From: Nitrosopumilus sp. b3
GTDB taxonomy: Archaea > Thermoproteota > Nitrososphaeria > Nitrososphaerales > Nitrosopumilaceae
NCBI RefSeq assembly: GCF_014078525.1
Contig: NZ_MU078693.1
Span: 248,001-312,000, forward strand
Reading direction: 5' to 3'
DNA: 64,000 nucleotides
The notes below the pieces were generated by a model that had not been told where the DNA came from, searched no databases, and saw only the letters and a program-made list of their open reading frames with translations. Shown here piece after piece: positions 10,201 to 17,049 of the stretch. A program made the translations under genes and the position numbers. Within the stretch, counting starts at the first letter, position 1. Each line of letters begins with the position of its first letter.

Positions 10201-10622
10201 TTCTTAATTTTAACTTCGCTGATTCCTTGTAATGGTGCAATAGTTACTCCTTCAGTGACAATTGCAAGACCCACTCGTACTGCAAGATCAAGTTTTTCTT
10301 CTAATGTTGCATCTGGGAGAGAGTATTTTCCTAATGCAATTTCTTTTGAAAGGATTAATGCAGATAGTTCTTTTCCATTAATTTTTAGAAGTTCTCTTAA
10401 AGGATCTGCAATATCAATTTCGTGCATCTTTGCAACTCGATCAGCCAGATCAAATGCAATTTTTGGCTCTATTATTCCTGAAGAATCTACTAGACTGGAT
10501 TTTGCCTTTGCAGCATGCTCAAAAATTGAATATGTATCAGTTGAAAGATTTGTGTAATAATCAAGATAATAATTTGGCATTTTAATTCCACTAATACGAG
10601 AAATTGCGTCGTTTTCAGACAT
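7251..10622 (-). CDS. polC: DNA polymerase D large (catalytic) subunit DP2
   Basis: 1,123 residues, normal intein-free length of the archaeal family D polymerase catalytic subunit, the replicative polymerase of Thaumarchaeota. The catalytic aspartates are in RRDADGDADSIMLLMD near residue 875. A cysteine-rich zinc module (CNQCNEPSIGIKCSNCG, then CRDTLNEPFCEKCKRK in the reading) lies near 630-680 and a second (CTACGKSYRRMP, CICGHK) near 1,045-1,065; the C-terminus carries the DP1/PCNA contact region. It is followed on the same strand direction by nothing, and preceded by the GGGP synthase gene 13 bp upstream, so the two are likely co-transcribed. Confidence 0.97.
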   Translation of the reverse strand: MSENDAISRISGIKMPNYYLDYYTNLSTDTYSIFEHAAKAKSSLVDSSGIIEPKIAFDLADRVAKMHEIDIADPLRELLKINGKELSALILSKEIALGKYSLPDATLEEKLDLAVRVGLAIVTEGVTIAPLQGISEVKIKKNKDGTDYLSVSIAGPMRSAGGTESAVTMLIADHVRKASGLSKYQANSFDDETGRFVEELRIYEREASSFQFHILDEDIEHVISNLPVELDGVDTDPYEVVNHKSMTRIKTDRVRGGALRVLNDGLIGRSKKLLKRIELYNLDGWEWLNDLKGAVQTGDNQEDAAAKRMREVITGRSVLSMPNKLGGFRLRYGRACNTGFAAVGIHPVIAEILDHTVAVGTQIKIDIPGKGATVAFVDSIDTPTVRLNNGDVVKIMDVKHALQIKNEIEKILHLGDILISFGDFLENNAQLTPSGYVEEFWIEELKQKIQNLDSEFLKQFINKTPSVDEAIKISLDFKIPLHPRYLYFWDKISSEDLSILLEPINANETSIEYPIKIKKILENLGTPHKIDNQKLILENQEAKIFFNLLFREKPTINDFSVPEIISKASGIKIKNKFSTSVGVRIGRPEKAAARQMKPPTHVLFPVSDKGGPTRDLLKASRNEHFFANIFNRICNQCNEPSIGIKCSNCGVKTSITYRCTNCRDTLNEPFCEKCKRKAPAHSHKEFPLKTRLLLAQEKMGLRAKEPFKGVKELINQDKIAEPLEKGLTRQNFGLTTFKDGTVRFDATNSPLTHFKPSWIGTSIEKLKQLGYFHDADGNPLENSDQIIELRMQDVIIPYESGKYLVSTCKYIDALLQKFYGTSAFYNVNNSKELIGHLIIGLAPHTSVGIVGRIIGYTETHVCFATPNWHSAKRRDADGDADSIMLLMDSLLNFSRQFLSDRIGGLMDAPLLVQPLVLPHESQPQAHNLEVTKFLPLEFFESTFKENKASDIASVDIIKSRLETERQFYDYFFTHSTSSLTTSKSRSAYSTLGSMLDKFDMQVKNADLIDAVNTSEIVSNVISTHLVPDIMGNLRAYARQNFRCTACGKSYRRMPLIQTCICGHKLIATITRGSVEKYLKLAKRLVEKYDVSEYQRGRIHALSDEIELVFGKNKGDQSLLTDYA

Positions 10623-10635
10623 GGTATGTGTTCTA

Positions 10636-11388
10636 TTACTTGCTTCTTTGAATTGCTTTTGCTATTTCTTCTAGTTTTGAAATACTTCCTCCTTTTTCAA
10701 GAAATGTTCCAATAACTAAGGCATCTGCTCCTGCTTTAACCAAGCTTTCTGCGGTTTTCACATCTTTGATACCGCCTCCAACAATTAAAAATCCATTAAA
10801 TGCATGTCTTACTGTTTGCACCATTTCAGGAGTAACGTTGGATTTTGCTCCAGAGCCAGCCTCTAGATATACAAATCTCATCCCTAGAAATTGAGCGGCT
10901 AAGGCATATGCTGCTGCAATTTTTGGTTTTTCAAAGGGAATTCCCCTAGCAGCTCCTACAAACCAGGCAGATGTTCCTTCACCTATTACTAAATATGCAG
11001 TTGGGAGAGGTTCTAAACCAAATTTGAGAACACTTGGAGCGCCTAAGGCTTGTGCTTGAGTGATAAAATAAGGATTTTCTGAGTTCATTAAGGAACTAAA
11101 CAGAATTGCATCTGCATCAGGCACAACACCTGTAACATTACCAGGAAATAAGATAATTGGAATCTTAATTCCTTGTTTTATTCCTTTAACAACTTGTGCC
11201 ATCTCAATTTGATCAGTTGCAGAAGATCCACCTACTAAAATTGCTGAGGCACCAATTTTTTCTACATCTTTTGCAAGTTTAGATGATGCCTCTAAATTAG
11301 AAACTTCTGAATCAATTAACACAAATAGTAATGCATTTTTCTTTTTTAATTCTAATTTTAGGAATTCTTCAACTTTATTTTCAGTCAT
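10636..11388 (-). CDS. Geranylgeranylglyceryl phosphate synthase
   Basis: 250 residues. TIM-barrel prenyltransferase making the first ether bond of archaeal membrane lipids, from sn-glycerol-1-phosphate and geranylgeranyl diphosphate. Characteristic segments are ALLFVLIDSEVS (first strand), ILVGGSSATDQIEM, PIILFPGN, FVYLEAGSGA and the phosphate-binding IVGGGIK and ALVIGTFLE ends. Group II type by length. Upstream of polC on the same strand with a 13-base gap, linking lipid synthesis and replication genes in one likely transcript. Confidence 0.95.
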   Translation of the reverse strand: MTENKVEEFLKLELKKKNALLFVLIDSEVSNLEASSKLAKDVEKIGASAILVGGSSATDQIEMAQVVKGIKQGIKIPIILFPGNVTGVVPDADAILFSSLMNSENPYFITQAQALGAPSVLKFGLEPLPTAYLVIGEGTSAWFVGAARGIPFEKPKIAAAYALAAQFLGMRFVYLEAGSGAKSNVTPEMVQTVRHAFNGFLIVGGGIKDVKTAESLVKAGADALVIGTFLEKGGSISKLEEIAKAIQRSK

Positions 11389-11452
11389 AAAATGGGTTTG
11401 TAGATGACTCTTTAAAGTTTAATTGGAATGCAGTATACAGATTTGTATAGCT

Positions 11453-11815
11453 ATGAAGGAGTTAGAAGAATCTAATTTTAACAATATTATACGTAAAATC
11501 ATCAAAAAATCTTTGTTTACAGAGAGACAAATTGAAATTATTTTAAATCAGAAAGATCTTCTTGAATCTAGTTTTTCTATCAGTAAAGGTGCGTATTACA
11601 GGCAAGTTGGTCAATCTAGAGACAAATTAATTGGTTTATTCTATTCAATCATACTTTTACGAGGATTAGGCATACTTTTGCCTGATGATATAGATGTGAT
11701 ATCAAAACTCTCAGAACAGATTAGTGTGATTAATGAGAGTGATATATTTCCTGAAAGAGAAGATGAAGTGATTAGTGTGATAGATAGGCTCATTCGACAG
11801 GCATGCAATATGTGA
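11453..11815 (+). CDS. Small helical, HTH-like protein next to the origin, unknown function
   Basis: 120 residues from ATG 11,453; an in-frame TTG at 11,423 would add 10. Not recognised as a named family. It looks all-helical; FTERQIEIILNQKDLLESS resembles the start of a helix-turn-helix (the TERQ-x-EIL pattern of LuxR-like DNA-binding helices), and SISKGAYYRQVGQSRDKL could be the recognition part. The 3' end of the gene holds the first members of a TGTGAT repeat array that continues into the next intergenic region, so it may bind its own downstream repeats; that is inference. Lies 2 kb from the candidate oriC. Confidence 0.7.
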   Translation: MKELEESNFNNIIRKIIKKSLFTERQIEIILNQKDLLESSFSISKGAYYRQVGQSRDKLIGLFYSIILLRGLGILLPDDIDVISKLSEQISVINESDIFPEREDEVISVIDRLIRQACNM

Positions 11816-11986
11816 TATGTGTGATTATGCTTATTCATCTCAATTTGACTTCTCTGTGATAAAATGTGTGAGTTAGTTAATCTAAAGTGTGAAATAATAT
11901 TGTTCAATCACGATAAATCACGAATTAGGCGTAAAAGTTGTGATGTTAATAGAGATTCCTGATCCTGAAGTGATTTTAGGTGTGAT
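11695..11986 (+). repeat. Iteron-like array of same-strand TGTGAT hexamers
   Basis: Exact TGTGAT occurs at 11,695, 11,725, 11,776, 11,811, 11,820, 11,855, 11,939 and 11,981, all on the plus strand, with related GTGAT or TGTGA copies at 11,739, 11,769, 11,867, 11,888 and 11,970. Eight exact copies in 292 bp compare with roughly 0.1 expected at about one-third G+C (my estimate). The array crosses from the 3' end of one gene, through a 124-bp intergenic region, into the start of the next, so it is not explained by codon use. Confidence 0.75.
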
Positions 11987-12545
11987 TTTAGCATTTATTG
12001 TTGGGTTAGGAGGATTGTATCTATACTACAAAATACGTCCTTTTGTTAAAACTAAAAATGAAGTGTTTGATGCCTCACAATCTGAGCGTTTAGAGTACTA
12101 TGAAAGACAGTTAATTGATATGAAAATACGCCTAGATGCATTAGAAATTCAAGGAATTGAGCAAAAAGCAGATGAACCAAACTTAGAATTAAAACAAATC
12201 TTAGAGAAATTAACTGAGAATAAAAGTGAAGAAAAACCAATTGAGAAAGTAGTTGTTCCTGAAATCAAACAGGAAAAACCTGTTTCCATGCCTAATATTA
12301 CAAATATTGATCATACAAACCCAACAAATCATGTGTTGCAATTAATCACAAACAAAGCTATGACATCACGTGATATCCAAATCACATTAAAGAGAAGTCG
12401 AGAGCATACTTCAAGACTAATGAAAAAACTATTTGATGATGGTTATGTTGAAAGAAATACAGAATCAAAACCATACACATATTCAATTACTGAAAAAGGA
12501 TTAGCAAAGGTTGAAGAGGTTCAAACAAATCCTTCAATTGCATAA
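11943..12545 (+). CDS. Membrane-anchored winged-helix (MarR-like) protein
   Basis: 200 residues from ATG 11,943 (GTG at 11,940 is in frame). An N-terminal transmembrane helix (about 10-30) is followed by a charged coiled-coil-like region (45-110), a linker, and a C-terminal winged helix (about 128-195) with TSRDIQITLKRSREHTSRLM as helix-turn-helix and KPYTYSITEKGL as the wing. This makes it a candidate membrane-tethered DNA-binding protein, possibly linking the origin region to the membrane; that function is inference. The start codon lies inside the TGTGAT array, so expression may be controlled through it. Confidence 0.82.
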   Translation: MLIEIPDPEVILGVILAFIVGLGGLYLYYKIRPFVKTKNEVFDASQSERLEYYERQLIDMKIRLDALEIQGIEQKADEPNLELKQILEKLTENKSEEKPIEKVVVPEIKQEKPVSMPNITNIDHTNPTNHVLQLITNKAMTSRDIQITLKRSREHTSRLMKKLFDDGYVERNTESKPYTYSITEKGLAKVEEVQTNPSIA

Positions 12546-12680
12546 AATAATTTTAAAAAATATTTCCTATTAAATTTCTAATAATTTTAAAAATTATACT
12601 GTAAATTAGTCCTATTTTATTATTATTTAATAATTAGATATTTTAATAAATTATATATAATATTAAATTATAACATGATT

Positions 12681-12842
12681 ATGTCAGTACAAGAAAATGA
12701 AGTTTTAGTAAAAATTACTTCTGCAGGAACAATTTCTATCCCTAAACAATTTAGAAAGTATATGGATATCCAAAAAGGTGAATATGTTAAAGTGATTCTT
12801 GGAAAAGATAGGTTATTGGTTAGAAAAGTCACTATTTCTTAG
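12681..12842 (+). CDS. SpoVT/AbrB-like small DNA-binding protein
   Basis: 53 residues from ATG 12,681 (ATG at 12,675 adds two), read directly from the nucleotide sequence. The sequence VLVKITSAGTISIPKQFRKY, then GEYVKVILGKDRLLVRK, is the swapped-hairpin AbrB fold signature (K-x-[ST]-x-x-G-x-I-x-[IL]-P-K-x-x-R). Such proteins act as transition-state regulators or antitoxins; no toxin gene is adjacent. TTATATATAA at 12,651-12,660 is about 26 bp upstream of the 12,681 ATG, supporting a leaderless start. The 3' end overlaps the convergent gene by 11 bases. Confidence 0.85.
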   Translation: MSVQENEVLVKITSAGTISIPKQFRKYMDIQKGEYVKVILGKDRLLVRKVTIS

Positions 12843-13236
12843 TTGATAATTCTTGTTTTTGTCCGATTTTAATAGTTTGATATGTCCATTCTCGACCAGT
12901 TCTTGACCTATCCACCCTACCTTTTGACGAGAATCTTGACAAATAAGTGGAGATTATACTAAGTTTTATTGGCTCATTAAATTCATCTTCATATTTTTCA
13001 AGTATGTTTGTAGAGGTAAATTTGCCCATTGGGAAGAATTTATCTACAATAAACCAGATTTTTGAGCCTATTGAATCCATATTAGTGGTTTCAGGTTGCT
13101 CTTCTTCAATATTCATTAAGTCCATCATTTCGAATATTTTGAGAACCTTTTCTCTAGTTACGTTTCCTTCTAATTTAATATCATATTTGGCTCCATCTGA
13201 GTCTTCCATACCTATACGAATGCGTTTGTTTGCCAT
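12832..13236 (-). CDS. Winged-helix-like protein bordering the origin, unknown function
   Basis: 134 residues. The N-terminal part (MANKRIRIGMEDSDGAKYDI) is a short beta-rich region, followed by an acidic linker (IEEEQPETTNMD) and a C-terminal helical domain with SIISTYLSRFSSKGRVDRS and TGREWTYQTI, which looks like the recognition helix and wing of a winged helix. No named family recognised. It is transcribed away from the candidate oriC, whose non-coding segment begins right at its start, and it converges on the AbrB-like gene. An origin-linked regulatory role is inference. Confidence 0.75.
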   Translation of the reverse strand: MANKRIRIGMEDSDGAKYDIKLEGNVTREKVLKIFEMMDLMNIEEEQPETTNMDSIGSKIWFIVDKFFPMGKFTSTNILEKYEDEFNEPIKLSIISTYLSRFSSKGRVDRSRTGREWTYQTIKIGQKQELSTKK

Positions 13237-13395
13237 CTTAGAGATCTAATGGATCAGTCATTAACAGTTCAATTGATCCCAGAATCTTTGTTAACTAACT
13301 AGTTTGTTAACGTTGACTGCCTAGGCCACGCCTAACCTTGTTTTTGTTATTAACAATCATTCTTCATAATCAGTCTATTTTTAGAGTATTTTCAT

Positions 13396-13419
13396 GCCTG
13401 GAGTGGAAATAAAGGGGTG
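13396..13419 (+). repeat. Origin recognition box 1 (ORB)
   Basis: Contains GAGTGGAAATAAAGGGGTG, matching the archaeal ORB layout of a TGGAAA core followed by a G-string. The direct repeat at 13,457 differs mainly at one base of the core. Confidence 0.82.
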
Positions 13420-13456
13420 TTTTATTGATATTCACAGTGTTAACATCCATCTTAAC

Positions 13457-13480
13457 GCCTGGAATGGAAATAAAGGGGGT
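13457..13480 (+). repeat. Origin recognition box 2 (ORB)
   Basis: Contains GAATGGAAATAAAGGGGGT in the same orientation as ORB 1, 61 bp downstream of it, and followed by a second G-run at 13,486-13,490. The spacing is about six helical turns. Confidence 0.82.
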
Positions 13481-13558
13481 AAAATGGGGGTTTTTTAGAT
13501 TTTCTTAACAAACCAATAACAAAATTGTTAATTTCAAATAATTTTGGGAGTTAACCCA

Positions 13559-13580
13559 CACACCAATATTTCCACTCTAT
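13559..13580 (-). repeat. Degenerate inverted ORB-like element
   Basis: The minus strand reads AGAGTGGAAATATTGGTGTG: the TGGAAA core is kept but the G-string is reduced to GG. Its inverted orientation relative to the first two boxes, on the orc1 side and next to the AT-rich stretch, is a frequent arrangement in archaeal origins. Confidence 0.6.
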
Positions 13581-13724
13581 CTTTTTTTAATTATTTTTTT
13601 AAGAAAATCTAAAACTAACTAAAAATAATTAATTACAAACTAAACTACAATTACTGTTCTATTCTATACTCTATTAATTTAGATATGAATATGATAGATG
13701 CATTGGAAATGAAGGTGTGTGAGT

Positions 13725-14930
13725 ATGTCTGATCCGATAGATAGAATGCTTGATGCAGCTGAAACTGGAAAATCAATTATAAAAAATCGAGAAAGCCTTC
13801 ACTTTTCCTACAAACCACCAATTATCTTGCATAGGGAATCTGAATTAGAACAAGTCACCCAATCATTATTACCAATTTTAAAACAATCAAGACCATCAAA
13901 TCTTTTAGTTTATGGAAAACCTGGAACAGGCAAAACACTCGTAGTAAGAAGGGTAATTGATAAAATTCAAGAAAGAGTAGAGAAATCAGATTTTCCAATT
14001 AAATTAATCTACACCAATTCAAAAGAAGAGACAACATTATACGGATTATTAGTCAGTCTAGGCAGGCAATTAGGCTTAGAAGAGGACGAATTACCAAACA
14101 CTGGCCTTGCAATCAGTGAAGTATTCAAAAGACTACTAAACAAAATAAGAAATGGAAAACTTAATGCTATTTTTGTAATCGATGAAATTGACTATCTTGC
14201 CCAATTAGTGGCAAAAACAGGAAAAGATATTCTCTATCAACTTACCAGAGCAAATGAACGACTTGAAGAAGGAGGCTCACTGACTTTGGTAGGAATTTCA
14301 AATGATCTTACTTTTAAAGAAAAATTAGATCCCAGAGTTATTAGCAGCCTCGGAGAAGAGGAGGTAGTTTTTACAAATTATGATGTTGAACAAATAAAAA
14401 AAATTCTTCAAGAAAGAATCAATGAATCATTTATTGAAAATTCTGTAGATATACCTGCACTAAACCTAATTGCTGCTCTGGCAGGGGGAGAACATGGTGA
14501 TGCACGTAGGGCCATCGATTTGCTTCGTGTGGCAGGAGAACTTGCTGAGCGACAACAATCTGATAAAGTCACAATAGAGCATGTTAGAGAAGCCTCCCAA
14601 AAAATTGAGGAAAACAAAGAAGAAAAATCTCTCAAATCATTCCCACTACACGAAAAATTGGTCCTTATAGCCATAATGAAGGCAAACGGCTCTTCTACTG
14701 GAGAAATTTACTCATCATACAAAAATCTATGTAAGGTAGTTGGAAAAGACGAATTAACCCAAAGAAGAATCACACAAATGTTAAGTGAAATTGAATTATC
14801 TGGTTTAATCTCTGGAAGATTAATTCATCAAGGAATTCATGGAAGGACAAAAAAATACAAACTTACAATTTCATCAGAAATGATCAAAAAGACTTTCAAA
14901 GATGATTTAACTTTGCAAGATATTGTTTGA
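13725..14930 (+). CDS. cdc6: Orc1/Cdc6 origin-recognition initiator ATPase
   Basis: 401 residues from ATG 13,725. AAA+ domain with Walker A GKPGTGKT near residue 64-71, Walker B AIFVIDEIDYL near 150 and sensor 1 around LTLVGISNDL, followed by the lid and a C-terminal winged helix (about 310-390) with the ORB-binding helix around DELTQRRITQMLSEIE. It recognises ORBs and loads MCM. The ATG is preferred to the in-frame GTG at 13,719 because AAGGTG ends 7 bp upstream as a ribosome-binding site. The gene is adjacent to the candidate oriC and overlaps convergent polB by 24 bases. Confidence 0.96.
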   Translation: MSDPIDRMLDAAETGKSIIKNRESLHFSYKPPIILHRESELEQVTQSLLPILKQSRPSNLLVYGKPGTGKTLVVRRVIDKIQERVEKSDFPIKLIYTNSKEETTLYGLLVSLGRQLGLEEDELPNTGLAISEVFKRLLNKIRNGKLNAIFVIDEIDYLAQLVAKTGKDILYQLTRANERLEEGGSLTLVGISNDLTFKEKLDPRVISSLGEEEVVFTNYDVEQIKKILQERINESFIENSVDIPALNLIAALAGGEHGDARRAIDLLRVAGELAERQQSDKVTIEHVREASQKIEENKEEKSLKSFPLHEKLVLIAIMKANGSSTGEIYSSYKNLCKVVGKDELTQRRITQMLSEIELSGLISGRLIHQGIHGRTKKYKLTISSEMIKKTFKDDLTLQDIV

Positions 14931-16352
14931 ATTTGAACTATAGTTTTCATGGAAGACTTGAAAAGTTTTTAGATTCACCATTATAGCAATTCCTGGATTT
15001 GGAGTCATACCTACACTAGCTTGAAATGGTGTCTGTTTTTGCCAAGAGCCAGAATTTACTAACAAAATTCCTTTGTACATATCTAATTCTGCCCTATGAA
15101 CATGACCTACATGAAAAATATCCGGAATGTCCTCTATAACTAAAAGATCTTCCATTTCAGGTGCTATTGGTGTTTGACTACCATAAATAGGACTAAGATG
15201 TCTTGCCCGAAGAAGATGTCGCATAACATTGGTTGGTTTGTCATAACTTAGACCTGGTGTAGTCTTGACAATATCATCAATACTTTGGCCATGAAACATC
15301 ATAATTTTAACTCCATTCAATGATACTAAAGCTGGATTTCCAACCATTACCACATTTTCCCTTTCCCATAAACCTGAATTGTATTTTTTTGGAATAGCAG
15401 GTTGAGGAAGTGCTCTTCTTCCAGGGTCGTGATTGCCAGGCATTATGATAATTTTCACATTTTTTGGAATTTTATCAATCAAATCTTCTGCTTTTTTTAA
15501 TTGCTCTTGAATTGTTTGACAGACTAATTCTTTGTCCTGATTTGGATAAATTCCAACACCATCTACTACATCTCCACCAATTAGAACAAAACGAATTTTT
15601 CTTGCAACAGGATCAGGGCTTGATAACCAAGAAACAAACTCGGAAAACTCCTCTTCCATAAAGTACTTACTTCCAATATGAAGATCCGATAGAAAAACTG
15701 CATATGTTTCAGATTCGGATTTATTTTTAGCCTGATCTGGAATATCTGGTAAAATCAAATCTTTTATAATATATCCTGAATTCTTTCCAACACTAATTCT
15801 AGCCATAACAAACTGATCCATTAATAGAGTATTGGCTGTTTTTTGTAATTCATTATCAAAAATTATACCCTCAAAAGTCCCTGATGGATCTTCTAAAATC
15901 AATTTAGTGATATTTCTTTCAACATTTCTTGTGGTTAGAAGACCACAAACATAGACATCCTCTTCAGATTTTGCTGTTTTTACAGAAGCTGCAGATTTGA
16001 GCATTTTAGATTCTGGTCTATCTGAAATAATTCTTTTTAACTTGTTAAAACGACTAGAAAACAAAGCATTGTAACCTTTTACCCCTTCACCTGATGTTAT
16101 TTTACTAGTAGGCTCAGATAGTATCTTGATTTTACTTTGTAATGTAAGATCCTCTTTGATTCCTAAATATGTCTCCAAATCATCTTGATTAATCTGAAAT
16201 AATTTTTGTTTGGTTTTCTCTCTTACAATTTCTTTAATAATTTTCTCTAATTTTTTAACATCTACATTTTCTAATATTTTAAAGGCATCTGGATGAATTT
16301 GGAATCCTTTGTTTAATGCATAGTTTAATGCAAAGGACAATTCCTTTTTCAT
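14907..16352 (-). CDS. polB: DNA polymerase D small subunit DP1
   Basis: 481 residues from the ATG at 16,352 (an upstream in-frame GTG would add two). The N-terminal helical region (1-120) leads to an OB fold (about 130-200) and a calcineurin-like phosphodiesterase domain with intact motifs: SDLHIGSKYF near 224, GGDVVDG, GNHDPGRR near 305, MMFHGQS and GHVHRAELD near 414, so the 3'-5' exonuclease proofreading site appears active. Partner of DP2 (polC, 4.3 kb away). It overlaps the end of cdc6 tail to tail. Confidence 0.96.
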   Translation of the reverse strand: MKKELSFALNYALNKGFQIHPDAFKILENVDVKKLEKIIKEIVREKTKQKLFQINQDDLETYLGIKEDLTLQSKIKILSEPTSKITSGEGVKGYNALFSSRFNKLKRIISDRPESKMLKSAASVKTAKSEEDVYVCGLLTTRNVERNITKLILEDPSGTFEGIIFDNELQKTANTLLMDQFVMARISVGKNSGYIIKDLILPDIPDQAKNKSESETYAVFLSDLHIGSKYFMEEEFSEFVSWLSSPDPVARKIRFVLIGGDVVDGVGIYPNQDKELVCQTIQEQLKKAEDLIDKIPKNVKIIIMPGNHDPGRRALPQPAIPKKYNSGLWERENVVMVGNPALVSLNGVKIMMFHGQSIDDIVKTTPGLSYDKPTNVMRHLLRARHLSPIYGSQTPIAPEMEDLLVIEDIPDIFHVGHVHRAELDMYKGILLVNSGSWQKQTPFQASVGMTPNPGIAIMVNLKTFQVFHENYSSNSNNILQS

Positions 16353-16428
16353 ACACAAAAATATTATCTGGTTTAATTAAATCTGCGCCCACACTAACCC
16401 TCAAATATCATTCGTAATCAATGCCAAT

Positions 16429-16965
16429 ATGAATAAAATTCGAATAATTACATTTTTTATATTTCTAATAATTTTTGCTTCTGCTTATCAGATAGGTTCC
16501 ATTTCAACTGTAAGTGATGAAGAGGCTAAAATATTCATGTCTGAATTTGAGGAATTAGTATTAGATATTGATGCATTTGGAATCTTTACACACAACACTA
16601 CAATTGCATTACCAATGTTTATTCCTGGTTTTGGAGTAGCGTGGGGACTTTTCGCTGCTTGGTCGACGGGATATGCTTTTGCAGCAATAGCTACTACTAC
16701 TCCAATTCTAGCAGATGTTCCTCCTCTAGCCATTCTTTTTTTATCACCATTTGGATTGATGGAGCTTGTAGCATACTCCTTAGGAATTTCTAGAAGTTTC
16801 ATTTTGATTAGAGCAATTTCTAAAAAAGTCAATCTAGTTTCATTTATCAAACCAACAATAATAGAAATTGGAGTTGTAATTGGACTTCTTTTAGCAGGAG
16901 GATATCTTGAATTTTATATGTTAGAATTAGCTCAACAAGAAGGTTTCCAGATGCCTGGATTCTAA
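16429..16965 (+). CDS. SpoIIM-like integral membrane protein
   Basis: 178 residues with about four to five hydrophobic segments, the first near 5-24, then about 60-80 (with GFGVAWGLFAAWSTG), 95-115 and 140-165. The pattern of an N-terminal helix, an extracellular loop, then GxxWG and a PFGLMELVAY segment is that of the SpoIIM/DUF95 membrane family, whose role in archaea is unknown and unrelated to sporulation here. Divergent from polB, with a short AT-rich promoter. Confidence 0.72.
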   Translation: MNKIRIITFFIFLIIFASAYQIGSISTVSDEEAKIFMSEFEELVLDIDAFGIFTHNTTIALPMFIPGFGVAWGLFAAWSTGYAFAAIATTTPILADVPPLAILFLSPFGLMELVAYSLGISRSFILIRAISKKVNLVSFIKPTIIEIGVVIGLLLAGGYLEFYMLELAQQEGFQMPGF

Positions 16966-17049
16966 TTTTTCATACAAATTTGGTTTTGCCTAGTATGTCT
17001 AAAATAATTTAGTAGCAAATTATAAACCAAATTAAAAGAGAAATTAATC

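Larger units (their letters stand above)
13237..13724. other. Candidate chromosomal replication origin (oriC)
   Basis: 488 bp without a gene between the divergent winged-helix gene and orc1/cdc6. It holds two near-identical direct repeats with the origin recognition box pattern (13,396-13,419 and 13,457-13,480: GCCTGGARTGGAAATAAAGG followed by more G), a third degenerate inverted copy (13,559-13,580), four GTTAAC palindromes (13,290, 13,306, 13,439, 13,550), and an almost pure A+T stretch from about 13,580 to 13,700 suited to unwinding. ORBs beside the orc1/cdc6 gene are the standard layout of archaeal origins. Confidence 0.85.

Noticed and set aside
7251-10622. Intein within the polymerase D large subunit
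   Set aside because: Length of 1,123 residues is normal and the catalytic DADGDAD segment is uninterrupted.
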